Below are positions 46,244-55,530 of a stretch of DNA of 64,000 bases, in pieces. Position 1 is the stretch's first letter. The number at the start of each line of letters is the position of its first letter. Source of the stretch: Pseudomonadota bacterium (GTDB lineage: Bacteria; Pseudomonadota; Alphaproteobacteria; Rhizobiales; Devosiaceae). The stretch lies in the NCBI GenBank assembly GCA_023388175.1, contig JAEWGT010000008.1:248001-312000 (forward strand), given 5' to 3'. The notes beneath the pieces were generated by a model. That model was not told the origin of the DNA. It worked only from the letters and a program-made list of their open reading frames with translations, and made no database searches. Both the position numbers and the translations under genes were made by a program.

Positions 46244-47875
46244 TCACGCCGCGGAGGCCACGGCCGCTGTCTCGATCTGCGGCATTGCCGGACCGCTCAG
46301 GGCGAGCGCCAGTTCCTTGAAGGCGCCAATCTTGAGGGCTGGCGCAAAAATGTAACCCTGGGCATGCAAAACACCGCGCGCGCGCAGATACAGCGCCTGC
46401 TCTTCTGTTTCGACACCCTCGGCGACGATCTCGCAGTCGAGATCCTTGGCCATGGCGATCAGTCCGTCGAGCACGGGAACCTGCGTGGTGCCCGGCTTGA
46501 TCATGTCGACGAAAATGCGATCGATCTTGATCACGTCGACGCCGAGAGTGGCGAGATAGGCCAGGTTGGAATGACCGGTTCCAGCATCATCCATGGCGAG
46601 GCGCGACCCCAGGGCGTGCAGCCCGGCGATAACGCTGGTGGTGGCTACAGAATTGTTCAGCGGCCGCCGTTCGGTGATTTCGAACACCAGTTGGCGGAAG
46701 CTGATGGGGGACTGGCCAAAAATGGCCTGCACGTCCTCGACAATGCCTGCGTCGCGGAAATGCCCTTCAAACAGGTTGATGGAAATTTTCATGTCCGGCA
46801 GCATGCCACAGAGATCACCCAGATCGTTGCGGACCTGCTGCATCAGCGACAGGGTCATCGGTATGGCGAGCCCGGTCACTTCGGCATAATCGATGAAGGC
46901 GCCGGGCATGATCACCTGCCCATTGCGCTTTTCCCAGCGGCAGAGGACTTCACAACCCACCAATTGCCCGGTGCGCAGATTGATGACGGGCTGGTAATAG
47001 GGCTTGATCTCGTTGCGTTCGATTGCCCGCTCCAGATCGAAGGCCGGCACACGGGACCGCCGCACATAATTGAGGTTGAGCAGCAGGAAAGCGGCGCTGG
47101 CAATGCAGGCGAGCACGGTAAAGACCGCATCCAGATCGGCATAATTGGCGCGCACCATGGCAAAGGGCACGGCCAGTTCCACCTTGATGGGGAATTGCCC
47201 TGCATAGCCCTGGGCGCTGACATATTCGGTATTGGACGCGCGCCGTTCGAAACCCGAAGGATCGCCGATGGTCACGATGGGCAGGCCATTGGTCAGGGTA
47301 ACGCGGAACATTGTCGCATCCGCGAGTGTGTCCGACAATGCGACTTCAGACTGGCCCAGCAACGGCACAAAGACCGACACCCGCCTCGCTTCGCCAAACA
47401 TCTGGCTTATCTTGAGCGCCGGCATGGCCATGTCGGCGAATTTCACGACCGTAATGGTCTCCGTCAGGCCCGGTACCGGCAATACCTGCGACAGCGGTGA
47501 ATATGAGACGATCCGTCCGTAGGCGTCGCAGTATTGTACGCTGTCCCGGTTCTCGACCAGGAACTGCTTGATGTTCAGGCTGGTTTCGATAGCGGCCTGA
47601 ACATTGGTAACAAAGGTGGGCGTGCAAAGCGATGGACTGTCCGCGATCACCTTCCGGAGCGCCGACACGCCATCCATAACACTTGAATTTATGTGCGAAC
47701 CGGTTGCTTCAACATATTGTTGCGCAACCGCTTTTTCCTTGTAGCGAACATAGGCGTCGAGCAGGTAATCCACGGCAATAATCGGCACAAACGCCAGAAT
47801 GGCGCCTACCAGCATCAGCACATGGGAAAAACCAGCCTTCACGCCACGAATCCACTCCGATTGAGTTGCATTCAA
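46244..47875 (-). CDS. membrane-anchored EAL cyclic-di-GMP phosphodiesterase with CSS-type periplasmic sensor
   Basis: This 543-residue protein probably hydrolyses cyclic-di-GMP. Two membrane helices (about 15-40 and 240-260) bracket a periplasmic domain with two cysteines (SPSLCTPTF and VQYCDAYG), matching CSS-motif sensors whose Cys pair is controlled by periplasmic redox. The EAL domain (about 280-520) reads EVL at the signature and retains the other catalytic elements: ISINLF, FEITERR, DDAGTGHSN, VIKIDRIF, AEGVETEEQA and AQGYIF. It therefore looks active. Four TTAA boxes lie just upstream, one pair forming a perfect CtrA-type site, so cell-cycle control is plausible. Confidence 0.92.
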   Translation of the reverse strand: MNATQSEWIRGVKAGFSHVLMLVGAILAFVPIIAVDYLLDAYVRYKEKAVAQQYVEATGSHINSSVMDGVSALRKVIADSPSLCTPTFVTNVQAAIETSLNIKQFLVENRDSVQYCDAYGRIVSYSPLSQVLPVPGLTETITVVKFADMAMPALKISQMFGEARRVSVFVPLLGQSEVALSDTLADATMFRVTLTNGLPIVTIGDPSGFERRASNTEYVSAQGYAGQFPIKVELAVPFAMVRANYADLDAVFTVLACIASAAFLLLNLNYVRRSRVPAFDLERAIERNEIKPYYQPVINLRTGQLVGCEVLCRWEKRNGQVIMPGAFIDYAEVTGLAIPMTLSLMQQVRNDLGDLCGMLPDMKISINLFEGHFRDAGIVEDVQAIFGQSPISFRQLVFEITERRPLNNSVATTSVIAGLHALGSRLAMDDAGTGHSNLAYLATLGVDVIKIDRIFVDMIKPGTTQVPVLDGLIAMAKDLDCEIVAEGVETEEQALYLRARGVLHAQGYIFAPALKIGAFKELALALSGPAMPQIETAAVASAA

Positions 47876-47893
47876 GCGGTAGCAATTAAGGGC

Positions 47894-47908
47894 TTAACGG
47901 ATCATTAA
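47894..47908. promoter_or_regulatory. CtrA-type box (TTAA-N7-TTAA) upstream of the EAL gene
   Basis: TTAA at 47894-47897 and TTAA at 47905-47908 are separated by exactly seven bases, the consensus of the alphaproteobacterial cell-cycle regulator CtrA. Two further TTAA tetramers flank it at 47886-47889 and 47915-47918. Four TTAA in 33 bases is striking in GC-rich DNA. The box ends 19 bases before the EAL start codon, closer than a usual -35 site, which would favour repression or a short leader. Confidence 0.55.
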
Positions 47909-47930
47909 TGCTGGTTAACTTGCGCTAACC

Positions 47931-47960
47931 AAAAAGAAGGGCAGCACGCTGGCTGCCCTT
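47931..47960 (-). terminator. rho-independent terminator of aspS
   Basis: GGGCAGC and GCTGCCC form a seven-base stem around a six-base loop. On the minus strand the stem is followed by TTCTTTTT. It lies 20 bases beyond the aspS stop and before the EAL gene promoter region, so it insulates the two genes. Confidence 0.85.
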
Positions 47961-47979
47961 TTCGCTATTTTCGCTGACC

Positions 47980-49770
47980 TCAGCTCTGCAAGTTGAGCCG
48001 GATGCTTAGCTCGCGCAATTGCTTGTTGTCTGCCGGGCTTGGCGCCCCCATCAGCAGGTCTTCCGCCTGCTGGTTCATGGGGAATGCCGTGATTTCGCGC
48101 AGATTTGCCACGCCGCAAAGCAGCATGACGATGCGGTCGATGCCGAAGGCCGCGCCGCCATGCGGCGGAGCGCCATACTGGAAGGCGCGGTAAAGGCCGC
48201 CGAACTGTTCTTCGACTTCCTCACGCGACTTGCCGGTCAATTCAAACGCTTTGACCATGGTTTCCGGCTCCTGGTTACGAATGGAGCCGGAGGCGATTTC
48301 GAAGCCGTTGCAGACCGCGTCATACTGATAGGCCTTGAGCGAGAGCGGATCGTCGCCATTGAGGCCGTCAAGACCACCCTGCGGCATGGAGAAGGGGTTG
48401 TGGGCGAAGTCGATGCGCTTTTCTTCCTCGCTCCATTCGTAGAACGGGAAGTCGACGATCCAGCACAGTGCGAACTGCTCGGTATCCACGACGCCAAGAT
48501 CGGTGCCGACCTTGGTGCGGGCCTCGCCGGCGAATTTGTAGAATTTCTCCGGGCGGCCGGCGACGAAGAAGACGGCATCGCCATCATCGAGCCCGAGCTG
48601 GGCCTTGAGCGCGGCGGTGCGTTCCTCGCCGATATTCTTGGCGATGGGGCCAGAACCGGCGCCATCCTTGAAGAAGATATAGCCGAGCCCAGGCTGGCCC
48701 TCGCCCTGCGCCCAGGCATTCATGCGATCGCAGAAGGCGCGGCCAATCGGCTCTGCGCCTGCCTTGTTCTTGGCCGGAATCGCCCAGACTTCGACCTTGG
48801 GGTCAGCCTCGATCTGGTTGGCGAAGACCTTGAAGCCTGAACCGGCGAAGTGCTCGGTGACGGCCTGGATTTCGATGGGATTACGCAGGTCGGGCTTGTC
48901 CGAGCCATATTTGCGGATGGCTTCGGAATAGGGAATGCGCGGCCAGCCCCTGGTGACGCGCTTGCCGTCGGCAAACTTCTCGAACACCTCGGTCATGACC
49001 GGCTCGACAGTGTTCCACACGTCTTCCTGCGTCACGAAGCTCATTTCGAGGTCGAGCTGATAGAATTCACCCGGCAGGCGGTCGGCGCGCGGGTCCTCGT
49101 CGCGGAAACAGGGCGCAACCTGGAAATAGCGGTCGAAACCGGCAACCATCAGAAGCTGCTTATACTGCTGCGGCGCCTGCGGCAGCGCGAAGAACTTGCC
49201 AGGATGAATACGGCTGGGCACGAGAAAGTCGCGCGCGCCTTCCGGCGAGGACGCAGTCAGGATCGGGGTCGAAAATTCGGTGAACCCTGCCCCGCCCATG
49301 CCGGCGCGCATGGCCGAGATGATCTTGGTGCGCTTGACGATGTTGTTGTGCAGCTTTTCGCGGCGCAGGTCGAGGAAGCGATAGCGCAGGCGAACGTCTT
49401 CCGGATAATCCTGATCCCCGAACACCGGCAACGGCAGTTCCTTGGCCGCCGAGAGCACCTCGATCTCGCGGATGAACACCTCGATCGTGCCGGTCGGGAT
49501 ATTGGGGTTGATCGCGGCCGCGTCACGCAGCTTGACCTCGCCGTCGATGCGCAGCACCCATTCGGAACGCACCTTTTCGGCGAGAGCGAAGGCGGCGGAA
49601 TCGGGATCAATCACAAACTGGGTGATTCCATAGTGGTCGCGCAGGTCGATAAACAGCAAACCGCCGTGATCCCGAACACGATGCACCCAGCCGCTGAGGC
49701 GGACATTATTGCCAGCATCGGCAGCCGTCAGGGCGCCACAGGTGTGGGTGCGGTAGCGATGTATGGTCAT
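47980..49770 (-). CDS. aspS: aspartyl-tRNA synthetase (probably non-discriminating)
   Basis: This class II synthetase of 596 residues is the bacterial type with an N-terminal OB fold (about 15-105), catalytic domain with an inserted GAD domain (about 290-400), and the motif 3 segment GIDRIVMLL. The start MTIHRYRTHTC at 49770 matches the family; the frame is open further upstream without support. In the anticodon region it has RDHGG, the His linked to relaxed Asp/Asn tRNA recognition, and an Ala rather than the E. coli-type Lys at the second known site. With gatB in the window, a non-discriminating enzyme that also charges tRNA-Asn is likely. Confidence 0.95.
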   Translation of the reverse strand: MTIHRYRTHTCGALTAADAGNNVRLSGWVHRVRDHGGLLFIDLRDHYGITQFVIDPDSAAFALAEKVRSEWVLRIDGEVKLRDAAAINPNIPTGTIEVFIREIEVLSAAKELPLPVFGDQDYPEDVRLRYRFLDLRREKLHNNIVKRTKIISAMRAGMGGAGFTEFSTPILTASSPEGARDFLVPSRIHPGKFFALPQAPQQYKQLLMVAGFDRYFQVAPCFRDEDPRADRLPGEFYQLDLEMSFVTQEDVWNTVEPVMTEVFEKFADGKRVTRGWPRIPYSEAIRKYGSDKPDLRNPIEIQAVTEHFAGSGFKVFANQIEADPKVEVWAIPAKNKAGAEPIGRAFCDRMNAWAQGEGQPGLGYIFFKDGAGSGPIAKNIGEERTAALKAQLGLDDGDAVFFVAGRPEKFYKFAGEARTKVGTDLGVVDTEQFALCWIVDFPFYEWSEEEKRIDFAHNPFSMPQGGLDGLNGDDPLSLKAYQYDAVCNGFEIASGSIRNQEPETMVKAFELTGKSREEVEEQFGGLYRAFQYGAPPHGGAAFGIDRIVMLLCGVANLREITAFPMNQQAEDLLMGAPSPADNKQLRELSIRLNLQS

Positions 49771-49955
49771 GGCAAAGCTCGGTTTTGCTAGGGAAAAGGC
49801 CGGATTCTCGGGCGGGAAAAGCGCATGGCCACCCGCCCTTGTCAAGCTGCGGGGCATATCGGCTTTTGTCGGTTTACCGCAAGGGAAATCGACGGTGGAG
49901 GAAACGGACTACACCTGCTAGGTAGAATATTGACTTTTTTAGGACGGTAGCCGGT

Positions 49956-51125
49956 ATGGACTTGATTGTTTCCACAGATGCGCTCGCCGCGTTCTGCGAG
50001 CGCGCTGCACAATTTGAATTTGTCACAGTCGATACCGAGTTCCTGCGCGAAACGACCTACTGGCCCCGGCTGTGCCTCATTCAAGTCGCCACCGATGATG
50101 AAGCCGTCATCATCGATCCGCTGTCGTCTGACATTCGCCTGGCGCCGTTTTTCGAGCTGCTGGCCAATCCCAATGTGACCAAGGTTTTCCATGCCGCCCG
50201 GCAGGATATCGAAATCTTCGTCAAGCTGACCGGCGCGGTGCCGCACAATATCTTCGATACACAGATCGCCGCCAGCGTCTGCGGCTTCGGCGACAGCGCC
50301 TCCTATGACAGCCTCGTTCGGTCCATCTGCAAGGTAGAATTGGACAAGTCCTCCCGCTTCACCGACTGGTCAGCGCGTCCCCTGTCCGAAAAGCAGCTCT
50401 CATATGCGCTGGCCGACGTGACCTGGCTCCGCGATATCTACCGGGAGCTGCGCAAGCAGGTCGAAGCCACCCGCCGCTGGGACTGGGTGGAGGACGAGCT
50501 GGGCATTCTGCGCAGCATCGACACCTATGTCGTCCGCCCAGAGCAGGCCTGGGAACGACTGAAAATGAAATTCAACCGGCCCCGCGATCTGGCGGCGCTC
50601 AAGGTGCTGGCCCAGTGGCGCGAGCAGCGGGCACAGGATACCGACCAGCCGCGCAGCCGCGTTCTCAAGGATGACGTGATCGCCGAGCTTGCCACTCAGC
50701 GCCCATTGACGCCGGAGGCTTTCGAGCGGCTCCGCGCTGTCCCGCGCGGTTTTGGCCGCAGCAGCGCCGCCGGAGAAATCATCGCGCTGCTCAAGACCGT
50801 TGACGCCCTGCCCAAATCCGAACTGCCCGCCCTGCCCGAGCGCTATCGCGGACCTTCACCCAAGGGTGCTGTCGGTGATCTCGTGCGCGTACTGCTCAAG
50901 GCCGTGGCCGAACAGAATGGCGTGGCTGCCCGCATTATCGCTACCTCCGACGACATCGATGCTCTGGTCCTCGACGACGACGCTGACGTTCCGGCGCTGA
51001 AAGGCTGGCGCCGCAAGCTGTTCGGAGAAAAGGCGCTGGCAATAAAGCACGGGCGTATCGGCCTCGTTGCCACGCGCAAGGGCGTCATCGAGTTCGAGGT
51101 CAGTCAGGCCGAAGCGGCGGAGTAG
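49956..51125 (+). CDS. rnd: ribonuclease D
   Basis: RNase D is a 3'-5' exonuclease that trims tRNA precursors and other stable RNAs. The 389-residue protein has the DEDDy exonuclease set: VDTEF near residue 26, HAARQDIEI near 86, and YALADVTWL with the catalytic Tyr and Asp near 150. An HRDC domain (about 205-285) follows, then a further C-terminal helical region. It is divergent from aspS with 185 bases between the starts. The only neighbours downstream are the MNT/HEPN pair 40 bases away. Confidence 0.95.
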   Translation: MDLIVSTDALAAFCERAAQFEFVTVDTEFLRETTYWPRLCLIQVATDDEAVIIDPLSSDIRLAPFFELLANPNVTKVFHAARQDIEIFVKLTGAVPHNIFDTQIAASVCGFGDSASYDSLVRSICKVELDKSSRFTDWSARPLSEKQLSYALADVTWLRDIYRELRKQVEATRRWDWVEDELGILRSIDTYVVRPEQAWERLKMKFNRPRDLAALKVLAQWREQRAQDTDQPRSRVLKDDVIAELATQRPLTPEAFERLRAVPRGFGRSSAAGEIIALLKTVDALPKSELPALPERYRGPSPKGAVGDLVRVLLKAVAEQNGVAARIIATSDDIDALVLDDDADVPALKGWRRKLFGEKALAIKHGRIGLVATRKGVIEFEVSQAEAAE

Positions 51126-51165
51126 CTGGCTTTTTCGACGCGGCAGACTGTGATATCATTGCCTT

Positions 51166-51471
51166 ATGGACCGGCGTGCGCGTGACATTCTGCTTATCAG
51201 GCTTGAACAATTGAAGCCGCAGTTGGAGCTGAACGGCGTCAAGCACCTTGAATTGTTCGGCTCACGCTCTCGAATGGATAATCGGACCGACAGTGACATC
51301 GACCTCGTTGTGGAAGTCGACGATGGCGCCCCATTTTCCATGCTTGATCTGGTCGGTGTCGGCCACGTTGTAGAAGACAACCTGGGTCTCCCAGCAAACA
51401 TCTTTATGAAGCGTAGCCTGGATAATGGCTTTCTAGATGAAATCAGACCTGATCTGATCAAGGTATTCTGA
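51166..51471 (+). CDS. MNT-type nucleotidyltransferase (antitoxin of MNT/HEPN module)
   Basis: This 101-residue minimal nucleotidyltransferase resembles MntA antitoxins, which inactivate a HEPN RNase partner by transferring AMP onto it. The active-site pattern is clear: LELFGSRSR then TDSDIDLVVEV, with the metal-binding aspartates of the GSxxR-SDxDL family. The C-terminus (ANIFMKRSLDNGF) is the usual short cap. Its stop is fused to the start of the HEPN gene at base 51471, so the two are translated together. The partner frame is interrupted, so this antitoxin may have no active toxin to restrain. Confidence 0.87.
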   Translation: MDRRARDILLIRLEQLKPQLELNGVKHLELFGSRSRMDNRTDSDIDLVVEVDDGAPFSMLDLVGVGHVVEDNLGLPANIFMKRSLDNGFLDEIRPDLIKVF

Positions 51472-51824
51472 TGGTAAGGCGCGCGCTCTTCAGATTGCAG
51501 GATATCAAAGAAGCGATTGGCAGGATTCGTGTATTGCTGGACGGCAAGACCTTTGATGAGATGTATGCTGATCCAAATGTGCGGGCGGCTTTTGAACGTT
51601 ACCTAGAAATCGCCAGCGAGGCATCCAGACATGTTCCGGATAGCCTGAAGCAGCAGCATGGACCAAACATCCAATGGAGGAGCGTTGCCGATCTCGGAAA
51701 CGTCCTGCGTCACACTTACCACAAGGCCGACGCTCGTGCGCTTTAGGAAATTTACAGTAACGAACTCGACGATCTGGAAGCTGCCATAGACAAGATGCTG
51801 GCCGCTGAGAAAGCGGCGGAGTAG
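51471..51824 (+). pseudogene. HEPN (DUF86/HepT-like) toxin gene with in-frame amber codon
   Basis: The frame encodes 91 residues of a HepT-like protein and stops at TAG (51744-51746). Reading through that TAG gives 25 more codons (EIYSNELDDLEAAIDKM and onward) before a second TAG at 51822-51824. The read-through sequence restores the usual C-terminal helix, and the amber stands where relatives I recall keep a Trp (L-W-E-I-Y), so a single TGG to TAG change would explain it. The core motif reads LGNVLRHTYH: His81 and Tyr83 are kept, but the Arg expected five residues before the His is Gly76. A truncated active protein cannot be excluded. Confidence 0.75.
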
Positions 51825-51826
51825 TC

Positions 51827-53368
51827 CTACCCGGCCTCCACGCGGGAATCCTTATGGCCCGCAATCTCGGCAAACTGCCGCAGACGGTTGCGAAGGTGGT
51901 CGCCGTCGAGGAAGGCGAAATCGGCCGGCAGGTTCAGCACCAACGTATCCTCAGCGACGCTGAAGCGCGCGCGGGGCAGGATGCCAGGCATTGCCGCCGT
52001 CATGGGATAGGCGACGCGGAACAGCGCGCCGATCAGCCGCGCCCGTTCGGTGAGTTCTGGCGTGCCAAGGGGCGTGATAGCCTGCGCCGCCTTCGACTTC
52101 GGGCCATCGTAGCGAATGGCAATCGTCTGGGCCAGAAACGAACGCCCTGGATGATCCACACCGGTCAGCGAGCCATAGGCAACGGCGTCGACGCTTTGCG
52201 GACCGCGATAATCGGGGTGCGAGCGCCAGCCGATATCGGCGAGAAGGCAGACGACGGTGCGCAGGCGCAGCTCGGACGGCGTTTCCAGAATTCCGGCGGC
52301 GCCGAGATACTGTCCGGTGAACTCGATCAGGTCATTGGCATGTGCAGGCGAGCGCGACCGCAGCACTGACAGTTCTTCGGCACCCTGAATCAAGGGATCG
52401 ATGGCACGCTCCCGCTGATCGAGAATGCCATAGAGATATCCCTCGCGGACGCCGAGTGCCGAAAACACGACGCTGCCGAATTGCCCGGCGCGCAGCACTT
52501 CTGCCAGAACCGCGGCGCCGATGGGTACCAGGTCCCGCCGCGACGAGCTGACGCCGCCGGAACCGGGATAGTTCTTGATGGAGTCCGCCGCGACGATTTC
52601 GTCGCAGAAGGCCAGCATTTCGGCTGCCGGAACGACATAGTCCTGCACCATGTGCAGCGCGTAATCGGTGCGCGACTGGTGGAGCTTGGCGAGCGAACGC
52701 CAGGTTCCGCCGATGGCGGCAAAACGTCCGCCGGGTGCTGCCGTCGCAAGGACGCTGTTGGTCAGCCGTTCCCGCACGAGCCCGGCGGCTTTTTTGGGCG
52801 ATCCATCGGCATCGTCCTGCAGGCGAATAACACCGAGTTCATAGCTTTCGCCATTGGTATCGCTGCCATTGGCAATGGCGGACAGTTCGAGGCTTCCGCC
52901 GCCCAGGTCGCCGACGATACCCGCAAAACCGGGAATGCCGGCCACCACGCCGAGGGCGGCGAAGTGAGCCTCTTCCTCACCACTGAGGACGCGCACCGGA
53001 TAGTCCATCAGCGCCTCGACTGCGGCAACGAACTCCTCACGATTGGCCGCGTCACGCACGGCCGAGGTGGCCAGCACATACACCTTACCCACCCGCATCA
53101 TGCGAGCGACCATGGCGAAGCGTTTGATGGCGTCCAGCGCAGTCGCCATGCTGGCGTCTGAAAGTCGGCCGCTCTTGGCCATGCCGCGCCCCAGCGCGCA
53201 GGACGATTTTTCGTTGTAAAGCTGGGTCAGCGCGCGGGCATGCCGTTCATAGACGACAAGGCGCACCGAATTGGAGCCGATATCGAGAACGGCGACCGGC
53301 CGGGCGCCCTTGATTCGGCCCTGCGCGGTCGGGTCGGCATCGACGCCCCAGAATTGGCTCACGTTCAA
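51827..53368 (-). CDS. ppx: exopolyphosphatase (Ppx/GppA family)
   Basis: This ASKHA-fold phosphatase of 513 residues degrades polyphosphate and may also hydrolyse pppGpp. The phosphate-binding loop VLDIGSNSVRLVVY is at about residues 28-41, and IVGDLGGGSLEL provides the second loop near 165. The C-terminal helical region with an HD-like segment (LADIGWRSHPDYRG) is also present. The start overlaps the ppk1 stop by four bases, which couples synthesis and breakdown of polyphosphate in one operon. The N-terminal 25 residues are a variable extension. Confidence 0.93.
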   Translation of the reverse strand: MNVSQFWGVDADPTAQGRIKGARPVAVLDIGSNSVRLVVYERHARALTQLYNEKSSCALGRGMAKSGRLSDASMATALDAIKRFAMVARMMRVGKVYVLATSAVRDAANREEFVAAVEALMDYPVRVLSGEEEAHFAALGVVAGIPGFAGIVGDLGGGSLELSAIANGSDTNGESYELGVIRLQDDADGSPKKAAGLVRERLTNSVLATAAPGGRFAAIGGTWRSLAKLHQSRTDYALHMVQDYVVPAAEMLAFCDEIVAADSIKNYPGSGGVSSSRRDLVPIGAAVLAEVLRAGQFGSVVFSALGVREGYLYGILDQRERAIDPLIQGAEELSVLRSRSPAHANDLIEFTGQYLGAAGILETPSELRLRTVVCLLADIGWRSHPDYRGPQSVDAVAYGSLTGVDHPGRSFLAQTIAIRYDGPKSKAAQAITPLGTPELTERARLIGALFRVAYPMTAAMPGILPRARFSVAEDTLVLNLPADFAFLDGDHLRNRLRQFAEIAGHKDSRVEAG

Positions 53369-55530
53369 CCCTCGTCAGACTCCACCATTCCGGCGCTGCC
53401 ACGACCGGACAGCGAGGGATTTGTCATGAAATAGGCATGGGCGTTGAAAGGTTCATCGCCGTCGTTCAGCCGCACCCTGTGGGAGCTCCCATCGGGCAAT
53501 ACTTCCCAACTTTGCTGGTTGTCCTTGAGATAGGCAACCATGATCTGATCGAGAATCTGCTTGTGCACGGTCTTGTTGAGGATCGGCACCATGACCTCGA
53601 CGCGGCCATCGAGGTTACGACCCATGAGATCGGCTGACGAGATATAGACCTTGGCCCGCGCCGAGGGCATCATTTCGCCATTGCCGAAGCAATAGATGCG
53701 ACTGTGCTCCAGGAACCGCCCGACCACGGACTTCACGCGAATATTGTCCGAGAAGCCGGGAATGCCGGGCCGCAGGCAACAGATGCCGCGCACGATCAGA
53801 TCAACCTTCACACCGGCCCGGCTGGCATCGTATAGCGCGTCGATAACCTGGGGATCGACCAGCGCATTCATCTTGAGCAGGATATGCGCGGGCTGGCCGC
53901 TGCGCGACAGCTCGATTTCGCGGCCGATATTGTCGATCAGCGTCTGGCGCAGATTGACCGGAGAAACCGCCAGCGTCTCCAATTCCGTGGGACGGGCATA
54001 GCCAGTGATGAAATTGAACACGCGCGCAACATCGCGCGTGATCGCCGGATCGATGGTGAAATAGCTGAGATCGGTATAAATCTTGGCGGTGATCGGGTGA
54101 TAGTTTCCGGTGCCGATATGGCAATAGCTGACCAGCTTGCCCTTCTCGCGCCGCACGACCTGACTCAGTTTGGCATGGGTCTTGAGCTCGATGAAGCCGA
54201 ACACCACCTGCGCCCCTGCCCGCTCCAGATCGCGCGCCCAGCGGATATTGGCTTCCTCGTCGAACCGCGCCTTGAGCTCCACCAGACATGTCACTGACTT
54301 GCCGGCCTCGGCGGCCATAACGAGGGCCTTGACGATGGGGCTATCCGACGAGGTTCGGTACAGCGTCTGCTTGATCGCCACGACATCGGGGTCGCGCGCC
54401 GCCTGCATCAGGAACTGCGCCACCACGTCGAAACTCTCGAACGGGTGATGAACCAGAATGTCCTTGGCGCGGATAGCAGCGAAGCTGTCGCCATTATAGT
54501 CGCGGATGCGCTCGGGGAAGCGCGCCAGATAGGGCGGGAATTTGAGATCCGGGCGGTCGATGTCGCAGATCTTGCGCGCATCGGCGAGGCCGAGGAACCC
54601 CTGCACTTCAAAGACGTCGGCTTCCTTGACTCCGGTCTGCTCGCCAATCTGACGCTTGAGCGCCCGGGGCATGGAGCGTTCGATTTCGAGCCGGATCACC
54701 TGTCCGCGACGACGCTGGCGCAAGGCGGTTTCAAACTCGACGACCAGGTCTGCGGCTTCGTCGTCGATTTCGATTTCGCTATCGCGGATGACGCGGAAAG
54801 CGCCGGAGCCGACCACTTCGTGACCGGGAAACATCTTGTGGAAGAACAGCTTGACCAGCGTGTCGATGGTGACGACTTCGCTGCGGCCTTCGGACACAAG
54901 CCCGGTGGGCAGGTTGATGAAGCGATCGAGATTGCCCGGAATACGCACCAGCGCCGTAAGGTTCTGATCGCTGTTGGGGCGTTTCAGCTCGAAAGCCAGC
55001 GCCAGGCCAAGATTGGGAATGAACGGGAAGGGATGGGCCGGATCCACCGCAATCGGCGTCAGGACCGGGAAGATTTCCTCGCGGAACAGCTTTTGCAGAT
55101 AGTTGACCTGTTCCGGCGTCAGGTCATCGGCCTCGTGGATCACCACATTCTGGGCAAACAGTTCCTCGCGCAGATCCTTCCAGTGATCCTGCTGCTCCAG
55201 CTGAAGATGCTGGGCAAGCGTGGCGATCTCTTCGAGTTGCTCGGCCGGCGTCAGGCCATCGGCGCTCTGCTTGGAGAGGCCCGCCCTGATCTGGCCTTTG
55301 ATGCCAGCCACGCGGACCATGTAGAATTCATCGAGATTGTTGGCGGAAATCGACACGAAACGCAGCCGCTCCAGCAGCGGATGGGAGGTGTTGCCGGCCT
55401 CCTCGAGCACGCGCATGTTGAACTGGAGCCAGCTGACCTCTCGATTGACGAAGCGGGCCGGGCTGCTGCGCAGCGCCTCCACGTCGGGACCTGCAGCACC
55501 CGTATCGGCGAACTCGGTCATGTCATTCAT
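53365..55530 (-). CDS. ppk1: polyphosphate kinase 1
   Basis: PPK1 makes polyphosphate reversibly from ATP. The 721-residue protein has the N-terminal domain (about 25-125, SRFVNREVSWLQFNMRVLEEA-like), the head domain, and two phospholipase-D-like catalytic domains. Conserved elements include LVELKARFDEEANI, the histidine segment CHIGTGNYHP, and LRPGIPGFSDNI with the following SRIYCFGNGE. Its start overlaps hdaA by eight bases and its stop overlaps ppx by four. Polyphosphate synthesis is thus tied at the transcript level to a DnaA regulator. Confidence 0.95.
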   Translation of the reverse strand: MNDMTEFADTGAAGPDVEALRSSPARFVNREVSWLQFNMRVLEEAGNTSHPLLERLRFVSISANNLDEFYMVRVAGIKGQIRAGLSKQSADGLTPAEQLEEIATLAQHLQLEQQDHWKDLREELFAQNVVIHEADDLTPEQVNYLQKLFREEIFPVLTPIAVDPAHPFPFIPNLGLALAFELKRPNSDQNLTALVRIPGNLDRFINLPTGLVSEGRSEVVTIDTLVKLFFHKMFPGHEVVGSGAFRVIRDSEIEIDDEAADLVVEFETALRQRRRGQVIRLEIERSMPRALKRQIGEQTGVKEADVFEVQGFLGLADARKICDIDRPDLKFPPYLARFPERIRDYNGDSFAAIRAKDILVHHPFESFDVVAQFLMQAARDPDVVAIKQTLYRTSSDSPIVKALVMAAEAGKSVTCLVELKARFDEEANIRWARDLERAGAQVVFGFIELKTHAKLSQVVRREKGKLVSYCHIGTGNYHPITAKIYTDLSYFTIDPAITRDVARVFNFITGYARPTELETLAVSPVNLRQTLIDNIGREIELSRSGQPAHILLKMNALVDPQVIDALYDASRAGVKVDLIVRGICCLRPGIPGFSDNIRVKSVVGRFLEHSRIYCFGNGEMMPSARAKVYISSADLMGRNLDGRVEVMVPILNKTVHKQILDQIMVAYLKDNQQSWEVLPDGSSHRVRLNDGDEPFNAHAYFMTNPSLSGRGSAGMVESDEG

